Below the pieces are notes generated by a model. That model did no database searches, was not told the DNA's origin, and was given only the letters and a program-made list of their open reading frames with translations. Positions 43,755 to 54,504 of a stretch of 64,000 bases of DNA are shown here, piece after piece. The position numbers and the translations under genes were made by a program. The number at the start of each line of letters is the position of its first letter. Position 1 is the first letter of the stretch. The DNA is from Micromonospora rubida (GTDB lineage: Bacteria; Actinomycetota; Actinomycetes; Mycobacteriales; Micromonosporaceae): NCBI RefSeq assembly GCF_009908295.1, contig NZ_JAAALO010000002.1, positions 843,490-907,489 of the forward strand. Direction: 5' to 3'.

Positions 43755-44417
43755 GTGACGGACTCGGACGGCCGCCGGGGAGCGGCAAAGCTGATCGGCC
43801 GGTGGCTGGCGGCGGCCCGGGGCGCCGGGGCCGGGGACTCACCGGCGCTGACCGACGCCGGAGCGACCCTGCTGACCCGGTGGCGGGAACCGCACCGGCA
43901 CTACCACACCGTCCGGCACCTGACCGCCGTCCTCGATGTCGTCGACGCGCACGCCGAACTGGCCGACGACCCCGACCTGGTCCGGCTCGCCGCCTGGTGC
44001 CACGACGCGGTCTACGACCCGCGCGCCGACGGGGACGGCAACGAGCGGGCCAGCGCCGACCTCGCCGACGCACTGCTGACCGGGGTCGGGGTGCCGGCCG
44101 GGGCGGTGGCGGAGGTCTGCCGGCTGGTGCTGCTCACCGCCGGGCACGCGGTCCCGGCCGGGGACCGCGACGGCGCGCTGCTCTGCGACGCCGACCTGGC
44201 CGTGCTGGCCGGTCGGCCCGACGAGTACGACCGGTACGCCGCCGCCGTCCGCCGGGAGTACGCGCACGTGCCGAATCCGGCGTTCCGGGCCGGGCGGGCC
44301 CGGGTGCTCGACGGCCTGCTGGCCCTGCCCACCCTCTACCGGCTGCCCAGCCTGGCCGCCCGCTGGGAAAACCCGGCCCGCGCCAACCTCCGCCGCGAAC
44401 TCACCACCCTCCACTAA
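43755..44417 (+). CDS. HD-domain metal-dependent phosphohydrolase-like protein
   Basis: 220 residues from GTG 43755. HYHTVRHLTAVL, AAWCHDAVYD (HD motif) and NERASADLADALL match the DUF/HD-type predicted metal-dependent phosphohydrolases (YP_... 'HD superfamily' of actinomycetes). The substrate, possibly a nucleotide, is unknown. Confidence 0.82.
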   Translation: MTDSDGRRGAAKLIGRWLAAARGAGAGDSPALTDAGATLLTRWREPHRHYHTVRHLTAVLDVVDAHAELADDPDLVRLAAWCHDAVYDPRADGDGNERASADLADALLTGVGVPAGAVAEVCRLVLLTAGHAVPAGDRDGALLCDADLAVLAGRPDEYDRYAAAVRREYAHVPNPAFRAGRARVLDGLLALPTLYRLPSLAARWENPARANLRRELTTLH

Positions 44418-44485
44418 CCCCCGCCCCACCCCACCCTCCCCCGTCCCCGTCCCCGTCCCCGTCCGCGGCCCGCCGCCCGCCGCCC

Positions 44486-44518
44486 GCGATCTTGCAGTTG
44501 CGGCCAGTGCAAGATCGC
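44486..44518. repeat. REP-like palindromic element, copy 2
   Basis: GCGATCTTGCA (44486-44496), 11-nt loop and TGCAAGATCGC (44508-44518). The 18-bp GATCTTGCAGTTGCGGCC is identical to copy 1 at 30119. Confidence 0.8.
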
Positions 44519-44519
44519 G

Positions 44520-44690
44520 AGGCAGGGCAGGGCAGGGCAGGCCGGGGCGGGGCGGGGCGGGCGGGGCGGGGCACAGGGCAGGGGCGGGGCGGGGCGGGCG
44601 GGGGCGGGCGGGGCGGGGCGGCAGGGCGAGTGGGCAGCGGGTGGGGTTAGGGGATGGGGTTAGGGGGTGGGGTGGGTCAGGTGTTTGGGG
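44520..44690 (+). repeat. G-rich tract with many potential G-quadruplexes
   Basis: About 170 bp of GGGCA, GGGGCG and GGGTTAGGG-like runs on the plus strand, preceded by four GTCCCC units (44441-44465). Dozens of G3-G5 runs are separated by one to four bases. It lies downstream of the HD gene and extends into the end of the DUF4031 gene on the opposite strand. Confidence 0.85.
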
Positions 44691-44941
44691 CGGCGGAGGC
44701 CGGACGCGCGCAGGAGGCGGACCAGTTCGCGGCTGGGGACCACTCGCGCTCCGAGGTGCACCGCCATGGCGTACCGCTCGGCGGGGATGTCGTAGTGGTC
44801 GCGGTCGAACGCGCGGCGGGGCGCGCCGAGTGCCTCGGCGAAGGCGTGCAGCTCGGCAGGCGAGACGTCGCTGATCAGATGCGACCAGAGCCGCCCGCGC
44901 GCCGGCCAGGCGGGCCGGTCGAGATAGAGCATGGCCGCCAA
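44660..44941 (-). CDS. DUF4031 domain protein
   Basis: 93 residues. LYLDRPAWPARGRLWSHLIS, SPAELHAFAEALGAPRRAFD and DHYDIPAERYAMAV match DUF4031, function unknown. ATG 44941 or 44932. Its 3' end overlaps the G-rich tract. Confidence 0.8.
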   Translation of the reverse strand: MAAMLYLDRPAWPARGRLWSHLISDVSPAELHAFAEALGAPRRAFDRDHYDIPAERYAMAVHLGARVVPSRELVRLLRASGLRRPKHLTHPTP

Positions 44942-44967
44942 ACTAGCCGGAGGTTAGCCTCTGCTGC

Positions 44968-46368
44968 ATGGCTGCCTCACCCCTCCTCGCCGACCTGCGC
45001 GCCGTGCTCGGCGACGACGCCGTCCTGACCGACCCGGACCTGCTCCGGATGCACGAGCGGGACGAGGCCGACCTGTGCGCCTCCGGTACGCCACTGGTGG
45101 TGGTCCGCCCGCGCAGCACCGACGAGGTGGCCGGCGTGGTCCGGGCGGCGGCCCGGTACGGCGTACCGGTGGTGCCGCAGGGGGCGCGGACCGGGCTGGC
45201 CGGCGCGGCGAACGCGGTGGACGGCGCGATCGTGCTGAGCACCGTGGCGATGGACCGGATCCTGGAGATCGACCCGGTGAGCCGGATCGCGGTGGTCCAG
45301 CCCGGCGTGGTGAACGCGACGCTGGCCGGGGCGGTGCGGCGGGAAGGGCTGTACTACCCGCCGGACCCAGGCTCGTGGGAGTCGTCGACCATCGGCGGCA
45401 ACGTCTCCACCAACGCGGGCGGCATGTGCTGCGTCAAGTACGGCGTGACCACCGAGTACGTGCTCGGCCTTGAGGTGGTGCTCGCCTCCGGCGAGGTGCT
45501 GCGCACCGGCCGGCGCACCGCCAAGGGCGTCGCCGGGTACGACCTGACCCGCCTCTTCGTCGGCTCGGAGGGCACCCTCGGGGTGGTCACCGAGGTGACC
45601 GTCGCGCTGCGGCCCGCCCCGGAGGCGTCGCTCACCCTCGTCGCCGTCTTCGACTCGACGGCGGAGGCGGGCACGGCGGTGGCGGAGATCGCCGCGAAGG
45701 GGCTCACCCCGAGCCTGCTGGAACTCCTCGACCGGACCCACCTGGCGGCGATCGAGGCGTACCAGCCGATGGGGCTGCGCACCGACGCGCAGGCGCTGCT
45801 GCTCGCCGCCGTGGACACCGGGTCGCGGGCCGCCGAGGACCTGGCCCGGATCGCCGAGGTGTGCGAGGCAGCCGGGGCCGACGAGGTGTACGCGGCAACC
45901 GACGCGGCGGAGGCGGCGGCGCTGCTACAGGCCCGCCGGCTGGCCCACCCGGCGATGGAGAAGTTCGCGGCCGACGCGTACCCGGGCGGGAACGGCGGGC
46001 TGATCATCGACGACGTGGCCGTCCCCCGGGGCTCGCTCGCCGCGCTGCTCGACGGGGTGGCCCGGATCGCCGAGAAGTGCGACGTGCCGATCGGCGTGGT
46101 GGGACACGCCGGCGACGGCAACCTGCACCCGAACATCGTGGTCGACCGCGCCGACCCGGCCAGCCTGGACCGGGGCCGGCGGGCCTTCGACGAGATCATG
46201 CGGCTCGGCCTGGAACTGGGCGGCACCTGCACCGGCGAGCACGGGGTGGGGCTGCTCAAGCGGGACTGGCTGGCCCGGGAGATCGGCCCGGTGGGCGTCC
46301 GGGTGCACCAGGCGATCAAGGCGGCGCTGGACCCGGAGGGGCTGTTCAACCCCGGAAAGGTGCTCTGA
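44968..46368 (+). CDS. FAD-linked oxidase, glycolate/D-lactate dehydrogenase (GlcD) type
   Basis: 466 residues. The FAD type-4 domain (VVPQGARTGLAGAANAVDG, STIGGNVSTNAGGMCCVKYG) and C-terminal GlcD domain (GHAGDGNLHPNIV, GGTCTGEHGVGLLKRDWL) are complete. Oxidises a 2-hydroxy acid such as glycolate or D-lactate. No glcE/F subunits nearby. It converges on glpD. Confidence 0.88.
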   Translation: MAASPLLADLRAVLGDDAVLTDPDLLRMHERDEADLCASGTPLVVVRPRSTDEVAGVVRAAARYGVPVVPQGARTGLAGAANAVDGAIVLSTVAMDRILEIDPVSRIAVVQPGVVNATLAGAVRREGLYYPPDPGSWESSTIGGNVSTNAGGMCCVKYGVTTEYVLGLEVVLASGEVLRTGRRTAKGVAGYDLTRLFVGSEGTLGVVTEVTVALRPAPEASLTLVAVFDSTAEAGTAVAEIAAKGLTPSLLELLDRTHLAAIEAYQPMGLRTDAQALLLAAVDTGSRAAEDLARIAEVCEAAGADEVYAATDAAEAAALLQARRLAHPAMEKFAADAYPGGNGGLIIDDVAVPRGSLAALLDGVARIAEKCDVPIGVVGHAGDGNLHPNIVVDRADPASLDRGRRAFDEIMRLGLELGGTCTGEHGVGLLKRDWLAREIGPVGVRVHQAIKAALDPEGLFNPGKVL

Positions 46369-46392
46369 GCCCGGCCCGCGGCAGGGGGTCGG

Positions 46393-48225
46393 TCACCGGG
46401 GCGCCGACGGGAGCTCGACGGGGTCGCCCTCGGCGCCCCGGTCCGCCGCGAAGCCCCGCACGTCCGGCGCGCCGAGCCGGGCCGCGTCGGCGGTCGCGTC
46501 GTCCGGCATCAGCTGGGACTGCCGCTCCGCCTCCACCCGCGCCCGGTAGTGCTCGACCTCGCGCGCCCGGGTCGCGGCGTCCCAGCCCAGCACCGCGCCC
46601 ATCAGCTCCGCGGCGTGCCCGGCGGACTCCAGGCCACGGTGGGTGGTCTCGAAGGAGATCCGGGTACGCCGGGTCAGCACGTCCTCCAGGTGCAGCGCCC
46701 CCTCGGCGCGGGCCGCGTACGTCACCTCGGCCGCGAGGTATTCCGGGGCCCCGGCCAGCGGGGACGCCAGCAGCGGATCGGCGTCGACCAGGGCGAGCAG
46801 GTCGAGGGTCAGGGTGCCGTACCGCTCCAGCAGGTGCTCGACCACCCCGACCGGCACCCCGTGCCGGCGGGCCAGGTCAGCCCGGTCGCGCCACATCGCG
46901 GCGTACCCGTCGGCACCGAGCAGCGGCAGGTCGGCGGTGCGCGACGGGCGAACCCCGCCGAGCCGGCGGGCCGCGCGGTCCACCACGTCGGAGGCCATCA
47001 CCCGGTACGTCGTGTACTTGCCCCCGGCGACCAGCAGCAGCCCGAGCATCGGCTCGATCACCGCGTGCTCCCGGGACAGCTTGGAGGTGGAGTCGGCCTC
47101 GCCGGACAGCAACGGGCGCAGCCCGGCGTAGACGCCCTCGATGTCGGCGGTGGTGAGCGGCCGTTCCAGCACCGTGTTGACCTGGTCCAGCAGGTACGCG
47201 ATGTCGCGGGCCGACGCGGCCGGGTGGGACCGGTCCAGCCGCCAGTCGGTGTCGGTGGTGCCGATGATCCAGTGCCCGCCCCAGGGGATCACGAACAGGA
47301 CGCTGGTGGCGGTGCGCAGGATCAGCCCCGTCTCGCCGGTGATCGCCGAGCGGGGCACCACGAGGTGCACCCCCTTGGACGCCCGGACCCGGAAGCCGGG
47401 GCGCAGCCCGACGTCGTTGAGCATCCGGGACATGTCGTCGCTCCACACGCCGGTGGCGGCGATCACCGTGCGGGCGCGCACCTCGAACTCGGCGTCGGGC
47501 GAGTCGGGTGGGGCCTCCAGGTCCCGGACCCGGACGCCGGTCACCTCGCGGGCCTGCCGGATCAGGCCGACCGCGCGGGTGCTGTTGACCACGGTCGCGC
47601 CGAGGCTGGCCGCGGTGCGGGCCAGGGTGACCACCAGCCGGGCGTCGTCGACCTGCCCGTCGTAGTAGCGGATCGCCCCGGCCAGGGCGTCGGCGCGCAG
47701 GCTCGGGAAGATCCGCCGCGCCCCCTCCCTGGTGAGGTGCCGGTGCAGCGGCATTCCCCGGCCGCCCCCGAAGATCCCGGCGAACGCGTCGTACGCGGCC
47801 ACGCCGAGGCCGTAGTAGGACCGGCGGAAGGTGCGGGCCGGCACGTCCCGTGCGCCCCGGCCGGCGGGCAGCGGGATCAGGATCGGCACCGGCCGGACCA
47901 GGTGCGGGGCGAGCCGGGTGGCGAGCAGCCCCCGCTCGGTGAGCGCCTCGTGGACCAGGTGGAACTCCAGCTGCTCCAGGTAGCGCAGGCCGCCGTGGAT
48001 CAGCTTGCTGGACCGGCTGGAGGTGCCGGCCGCGTAGTCGCGCGCCTCCACCAGGGCCACCTTCAGCCCCCGGGAGGCCGCGTCCAGCGCCGCCCCGGCA
48101 CCGGTGACGCCGCCGCCGATGACCAGGACGTCGAACCGCTCGGCGCGCAGCCGGCGCAGGTCGGTGGCGCGGCGCACCGGGGAGAGCTGGCCGGCGACGG
48201 TTCGGGAGAGGTTGGGGTCACGCAC
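46393..48225 (-). CDS. glpD: aerobic glycerol-3-phosphate dehydrogenase
   Basis: 610 residues from GTG 48225 (VRDPNLSRTVAG). The FAD Rossmann motif VLVIGGGVTGAGAALDAASR, SSRSSKLIHGGLRYLEQLEF, FVIPWGGHWIIGTTDTDW and TSKLSREHAVIEP are all standard for GlpD. Membrane-associated oxidation of glycerol-3-phosphate to dihydroxyacetone phosphate, passing electrons to quinone. Divergent from the subtilase gene. Confidence 0.92.
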   Translation of the reverse strand: MRDPNLSRTVAGQLSPVRRATDLRRLRAERFDVLVIGGGVTGAGAALDAASRGLKVALVEARDYAAGTSSRSSKLIHGGLRYLEQLEFHLVHEALTERGLLATRLAPHLVRPVPILIPLPAGRGARDVPARTFRRSYYGLGVAAYDAFAGIFGGGRGMPLHRHLTREGARRIFPSLRADALAGAIRYYDGQVDDARLVVTLARTAASLGATVVNSTRAVGLIRQAREVTGVRVRDLEAPPDSPDAEFEVRARTVIAATGVWSDDMSRMLNDVGLRPGFRVRASKGVHLVVPRSAITGETGLILRTATSVLFVIPWGGHWIIGTTDTDWRLDRSHPAASARDIAYLLDQVNTVLERPLTTADIEGVYAGLRPLLSGEADSTSKLSREHAVIEPMLGLLLVAGGKYTTYRVMASDVVDRAARRLGGVRPSRTADLPLLGADGYAAMWRDRADLARRHGVPVGVVEHLLERYGTLTLDLLALVDADPLLASPLAGAPEYLAAEVTYAARAEGALHLEDVLTRRTRISFETTHRGLESAGHAAELMGAVLGWDAATRAREVEHYRARVEAERQSQLMPDDATADAARLGAPDVRGFAADRGAEGDPVELPSAPR

Positions 48226-48288
48226 CCGTCCACGGTAGCCGTCCCTCCGGCGAGGCGGCATGTCGTGGTCACGCCGTACTGTCTGGGG

Positions 48289-50826
48289 ATGGAGGTCGAC
48301 CCCCCACCGTTCGCCGGTCAGCCCTTCCCTCCGGCCGTGCCGGGTCCGCCGCCGTCCCGCCCCGGCCCGTGGCCTGTGGTGGCCGCGGTGCTGGTCGGCT
48401 TCTGGGTTGTCGCGGTCGCCGTCTTCGGCGAGCTGGCCGGCTGGCTGACCGACCAAATCCTGCTGGCCAGCGGGCTGGACCGGGCGGTGTGGCTCTGGGC
48501 GGTGGTGGCCGGCGTCACAGTCCTGCTGGCCGGCGTGCCGGTGCTGCTGCTCACGCTGCTGCCCCGGCCCGGGGCGGTCCGGGCCACCGGCCGGGCCTGG
48601 CTCGCCGGGCTGCTGGCCGGCGGAGCGCTCACCCTGCTGCGCGCCCTGCCGCCGGTGCACCACGAGGCGTATCTCGCCGCGCTGGCCGTGGCGGCCGGCC
48701 TACTCGCCGCCGTGCTCGGCCTGCTCGCCCGGGGCCGCGCCCAGGCGTCCCCGGGCACCGGAACGGTCGGCGAACCGAGCACATCCGACGGCGGGGGACG
48801 TCTGGGCGCCGGAACGGTCGGCGGCCCGAGCACATCCGGGTGGCCCGCCTCGCCGCCGGCCGCCGGCGGGGACGGGACGGTGCCGCTGCTGGCGGTGGCC
48901 GCCGGGGTGGCGACCGTGCTGCCCTGGGCGTGGCTCGGGGCGCTCGGGGGGCTGCTGGAGACCGTCCTCGCGGCGGTCGCCGCCGCGGCGGTCGGCGTCC
49001 TCGCCGGGGCGCTGCTCGACGCCCGGTTCTGGGCGCACTTCGCGGTCTGCCGTCCGCCCCGGTCGGCCCGACTGGTGCTGGTCGGCGGCATGGTCGCCGG
49101 GGTGGCGCTGCTGCTCGTCGCCGCCGGGGCCGGGCAGTCCGGGGCGCAGCTGCCCGCCCTGCTGACCCTGCCGCCGCTGGGCTTCGTGCTGGCCGCTCTC
49201 CAGGCCCCCGCCGCCCGCGCGGGCCGGTCCGCCGGCCCCGGCCCGGCGCGCTGGCTCGTCGGGCTCGGCGTGTTCGGGCCGCTGGCCTTCGTCGACCCGG
49301 AGGAGAACACCCTCGTCCTGGCGGCCACCCGTGACGTGCCGTACTGGGTGGCGGCCACCGCCGCCGCCGGGCTCGCGGTGGCCGTGGCGCTGTCCGTCGC
49401 GTACGGCGTGCTGCTGGCCCGCCCGCGCGGCCGGACGCCCAGCCGGCCGGTGGCGGCGGCGACCGCCGTGGTCCTGCTCGCCGGGGCGGCGGCGGTGTAC
49501 CTCGGGGCCGGCCGGCCCGGCCTGCACGGCGAGCGGCTGCTCGTGGTGCTGCGCGAGCAGGCCGACCTGAGCGGAATCCCGGCCGGCGCACCGGGGCGGG
49601 CCGGCCGGGACGCCCGGGCCGGGGAGGTCTACCGGCGGCTCGTCGCCACGGCCGAGCGCACCCAGCCCGACCTGCGCCGCGAACTGGCCCGGCTGCGGCT
49701 CGGCCCGACGCCGTACTACCTGGTCAACGCGATCGAGGTGGACGGCGGCCCGGCCGTGCGGGCCTGGCTGTCCGGCCGGCCGGAGGTGGCGCGGGTGCTG
49801 GTCAGCCAGCGGTTGCGCCCGCTGCCGGCCGCCGCGCCGACCAGCCGGGGCGACGCGCCGGCGCCGACCGGGCCGCCCTGGAACGTGGCCCTGATCGGCG
49901 CGGACCGGGTCTGGTCCGGGCTGGGGGTGACCGGTGCCGGCGTGGTGGTGGGCAGCTCCGACTCCGGGGTCGACGGCCGGCACCCGGCGCTGGCCGCCGG
50001 CTTCCGGGGCGGCGACGACTCCTGGTACGACCCGTGGGACCACACGACGGCGCCGACCGACCAGGGCGGGCACGGCACGCACACGACGGGCAGCGCGGTG
50101 GGACGCGGTGGCATCGGGGTGGCCCCGGGGGCGAGCTGGGTCGGCTGCGTGAACCTGGACCGCAACCTCGGCAGCCCGGCCCGCTACCTCGACTGCCTCC
50201 AGTTCATGCTGGCCCCGTTCCCGACCGGCGGCGACCCGTTCACCGACGGGCGGCCCGAGCGGGCCCCGCAGGTGCTGACGAACTCGTGGGGCTGCCCGCC
50301 GATCGAGGGCTGCGACCCGGCGGCGCTGCGGCCGGCGACGGCGGCCCTGGACGCGGCCGGCATCTTCGTCGTCGCGGCGGCCGGCAACACGGGGCCGCGC
50401 TGCGGGTCGATCGAGGACCCCCCGGCGCCGTACCCGGACGTGTTCACGGTCGGGGCGGTGGCCCGGGACCGGAAGGTCGCCTCCTTCTCCAGCCGGGGGC
50501 CGGTGCCCGGCGGGAGCAAGCCGGACCTGGTCGCCCCGGGCGTCGGGGTGCTCTCCGCGATGCCGGGCGGCACGTACGCCAGGCTGGACGGCACCTCGAT
50601 GGCGGCCCCGCAGGTGGCCGGGGTGGTGGCGCTGATGTGGTCGGCGAACCCGGCCCTGGTGGGCGACCTGGACCGGACCCGGCGGATCCTGCGGGACACC
50701 GCCACCCCGGCCGACGCGACGTACCGCTCCCGCAACCCGGCGGACGCCTGCGGCGGCGACGCCAACATCACCGGTGCCGGCCTCGTCGACGCGTACGCGG
50801 CCGTCCGCGCCGCCCGCAGCGGATGA
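48289..50826 (+). CDS. membrane-embedded S8 subtilisin-like serine protease
   Basis: 845 residues from ATG 48289. About ten hydrophobic helices occupy residues 25-415, then a short inhibitor-like linker region (about 420-530), and a C-terminal peptidase S8 domain with the triad D558 (SSDSGVDGRHP), H595 (GHGTHTTG) and S770 (GTSMAAPQVAG), plus oxyanion Asn in AAAGNTG. Subtilases normally have a signal peptide and prodomain. This one is fused to a polytopic membrane domain, so it should face outside while anchored. A GTVG.PSTS motif is duplicated at about 160-185. Confidence 0.85.
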   Translation: MEVDPPPFAGQPFPPAVPGPPPSRPGPWPVVAAVLVGFWVVAVAVFGELAGWLTDQILLASGLDRAVWLWAVVAGVTVLLAGVPVLLLTLLPRPGAVRATGRAWLAGLLAGGALTLLRALPPVHHEAYLAALAVAAGLLAAVLGLLARGRAQASPGTGTVGEPSTSDGGGRLGAGTVGGPSTSGWPASPPAAGGDGTVPLLAVAAGVATVLPWAWLGALGGLLETVLAAVAAAAVGVLAGALLDARFWAHFAVCRPPRSARLVLVGGMVAGVALLLVAAGAGQSGAQLPALLTLPPLGFVLAALQAPAARAGRSAGPGPARWLVGLGVFGPLAFVDPEENTLVLAATRDVPYWVAATAAAGLAVAVALSVAYGVLLARPRGRTPSRPVAAATAVVLLAGAAAVYLGAGRPGLHGERLLVVLREQADLSGIPAGAPGRAGRDARAGEVYRRLVATAERTQPDLRRELARLRLGPTPYYLVNAIEVDGGPAVRAWLSGRPEVARVLVSQRLRPLPAAAPTSRGDAPAPTGPPWNVALIGADRVWSGLGVTGAGVVVGSSDSGVDGRHPALAAGFRGGDDSWYDPWDHTTAPTDQGGHGTHTTGSAVGRGGIGVAPGASWVGCVNLDRNLGSPARYLDCLQFMLAPFPTGGDPFTDGRPERAPQVLTNSWGCPPIEGCDPAALRPATAALDAAGIFVVAAAGNTGPRCGSIEDPPAPYPDVFTVGAVARDRKVASFSSRGPVPGGSKPDLVAPGVGVLSAMPGGTYARLDGTSMAAPQVAGVVALMWSANPALVGDLDRTRRILRDTATPADATYRSRNPADACGGDANITGAGLVDAYAAVRAARSG

Positions 50827-50910
50827 CCCTCGTCGACGCGTACGGCGCGGGAGGTGCCCTCGCCCGCCGGCAGGTGCGGCGGGGCGGTCGGTGATCTAGG
50901 GTCGGCGATC

Positions 50911-51849
50911 ATGGACGTGGAGACCACCCTGGCCGAGTTGACCCCGGACGCGCTGCCCGCCCTGGTGGACCTGTGCCGGCGCGCGCTGGACCTGCCGGAG
51001 GACGCGGCCGAGGCGGCTGCCGTGGTGGACACCCTGCACACCCGCGCCAGGGCGGACCGGACGGTGCTGGGGCTGGGCGCGTACCACGGGACGGAGCTGG
51101 TCGGCGCGCTGATCGCCTCGCTCTCCGGCGGGGAGCCCCCGGTCGGGCACGTCGACCTGGTGGTGGTGGCCCCCGAGCGGCGTCGCCGGGGCGTCGGGCG
51201 GGCCCTGCTGACCCGGGCCGAGCGCTTCCTCGCCGGGCGGGGCGCGACCGAGGTGCTGCTGGCCGGCAACCCGCCGTACTACGCCTGGCCGGGGATCGAC
51301 GTGCGCTACACCCCGGCGGTCTGCGCCGCGCTGGCGCTCGGCTACGCCCAGGACCGCACGGCGTGGAACATGACGGCCGACCTGTCGTACGACGAATCGC
51401 CCGCGCTGCGGACGACGGAGCCGGCGGAGCGGCGGCTGGCCGAGCGGGGCGTCACGGTGCGGCGCGCGGAGCCGGCGGACCTGCCGGCGCTGGCCGCGTT
51501 CGCCCGGTCCACCTTCGGCGGCGCGTGGGACGGCGAGCTGGCCGGTTCGCTGGGGCGTCCCGGCGCCGGGGCGCACCTGGCGGAACGGGCCGGCACGGTT
51601 CTCGGCTTCGCCGCCTGGGGCTCGTCCCGGCCGAGCTGGTTCGGCCCCATGGGCACCGCCCCGGAGGCGGAGGGCACGGGGATCGGCGGGGCGCTGCTGC
51701 GCCGGTGCCTGCGCGACCAGCGGGCCGAGGGGGTGGAATCCGCCCAGATCGGCTGGGTGGGCCCGGTGCCCTTCTACTCGGGCAGCGCGGGGGCCCGGAT
51801 CGAGCGCGTCTTCTTCCTGTACCGGAAGGCGCTGCCGGCCACCAAATAA
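50911..51849 (+). CDS. double GNAT acetyltransferase
   Basis: 312 residues from ATG 50911. Two GNAT repeats: DLVVVAPERRRRGVGRALLTR and a second (TAPEAEGTGIGGALLRRCLR, VPFYSGSAGARIERVFFLYRK). Acetyl-CoA-dependent N-acyltransferase with unknown acceptor. Confidence 0.82.
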   Translation: MDVETTLAELTPDALPALVDLCRRALDLPEDAAEAAAVVDTLHTRARADRTVLGLGAYHGTELVGALIASLSGGEPPVGHVDLVVVAPERRRRGVGRALLTRAERFLAGRGATEVLLAGNPPYYAWPGIDVRYTPAVCAALALGYAQDRTAWNMTADLSYDESPALRTTEPAERRLAERGVTVRRAEPADLPALAAFARSTFGGAWDGELAGSLGRPGAGAHLAERAGTVLGFAAWGSSRPSWFGPMGTAPEAEGTGIGGALLRRCLRDQRAEGVESAQIGWVGPVPFYSGSAGARIERVFFLYRKALPATK

Positions 51850-51885
51850 GCGAAGTCGCCCGGGCCGGTGCACGGGACGCCGGGC

Positions 51886-51948
51886 GCGTGGCAGGCCGGG
51901 ACGGCGGATGCACGGCAGGCCGGGACGGCGGACGCGTGGCAGGCCGGG
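51886..51948 (+). repeat. 2.6 tandem copies of a 24-bp unit
   Basis: GCGTGGCAGGCCGGGACGGC-type units at 51886, 51910 and 51934 (the last truncated), differing by two to three bases. In the leader between the GNAT gene and the small acidic protein gene. Confidence 0.85.
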
Positions 51949-52032
51949 CGCGAAACGGGCATGGGCCTGTATAGCGCCGTTCGGCCGCGTCGGCCATCGA
52001 CGGCCCCTACCGTCTGGGTAGAGGAGGCGGCC

Positions 52033-52275
52033 ATGACCACGGACGACGAGCAGACCGACGACACACAGCCGGCCACCTGGGTGCCGGTCGAGGAGATCCC
52101 GGGGCAGCTGCCGTTCGACCGGCTGGACTACGGCGACGCAGAGCAGCTCGCGGAGATGACGGACGACGCGCCCCCGACCGAGGAGCCCGTGGTCCTGGTG
52201 GACGAGCCGATCCGGATCCACCCGCCGTACGGCCGGACCCGGAAGCGACGCAACCAGCGGCCCCTGCCGACGTGA
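52033..52275 (+). CDS. small acidic hypothetical protein
   Basis: 80 residues from ATG 52033 with a GAGGAGG ribosome-binding site. Acidic and disordered-looking (TDDEQTDDTQPATW) with a basic C-terminus (GRTRKRRNQRPLPT). No family recognised. Confidence 0.65.
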   Translation: MTTDDEQTDDTQPATWVPVEEIPGQLPFDRLDYGDAEQLAEMTDDAPPTEEPVVLVDEPIRIHPPYGRTRKRRNQRPLPT

Positions 52276-52296
52276 CCGGCGGCCCGGCAGACGACG

Positions 52297-52330
52297 GAAG
52301 GGGCGGGCCGTTTCAGCGGCCCGCCCCTTC
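52297..52330. terminator. bidirectional terminator hairpin
   Basis: GAAGGGGCGGGCCG (52297-52310), loop TTTCAG, CGGCCCGCCCCTTC (52317-52330): a perfect 14-bp stem between the convergent small gene and groEL. Confidence 0.9.
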
Positions 52331-52350
52331 GGCGTTCGGTGGAGCTGGAC

Positions 52351-54194
<1,844 letters not shown>

Positions 54195-54202
54195 TGACCT
54201 GT

Positions 54203-54229
54203 TTAGCACTCTGCCTTGCCGAGTGCAAG
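54203..54229 (-). promoter_or_regulatory. CIRCE element 2 (HrcA operator)
   Basis: TTAGCACTC-N9-GAGTGCAAG: seven of nine pairs match and the left arm is the exact CIRCE consensus. It starts 8 bp after element 1, so HrcA dimers could bind both. Confidence 0.85.
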
Positions 54230-54504
54230 CACGATGCCGTGTCCGGACCCGGCCCGCGCGCCCTGACCAGCGCCGTCCGGCCGCCGACTCGGCCAAGTTC
54301 ACCCGCCCGCCGGACGGCGGTCACCGGGCCACCGCACGCCCGCCACCCGGGCACGCCCGACGCGGCGGGGCGCCCGCCGAGGACACCTCATGCCATTCAA
54401 CGAAGATCGACTTACGGGCGGGCTGGTCCGATGCCGGACAGCTCACGCGATCAGTTACAACGATTGATGTAAACAGTGGCGAGGCGAGACGGAGGGAAAC
54501 AGCA

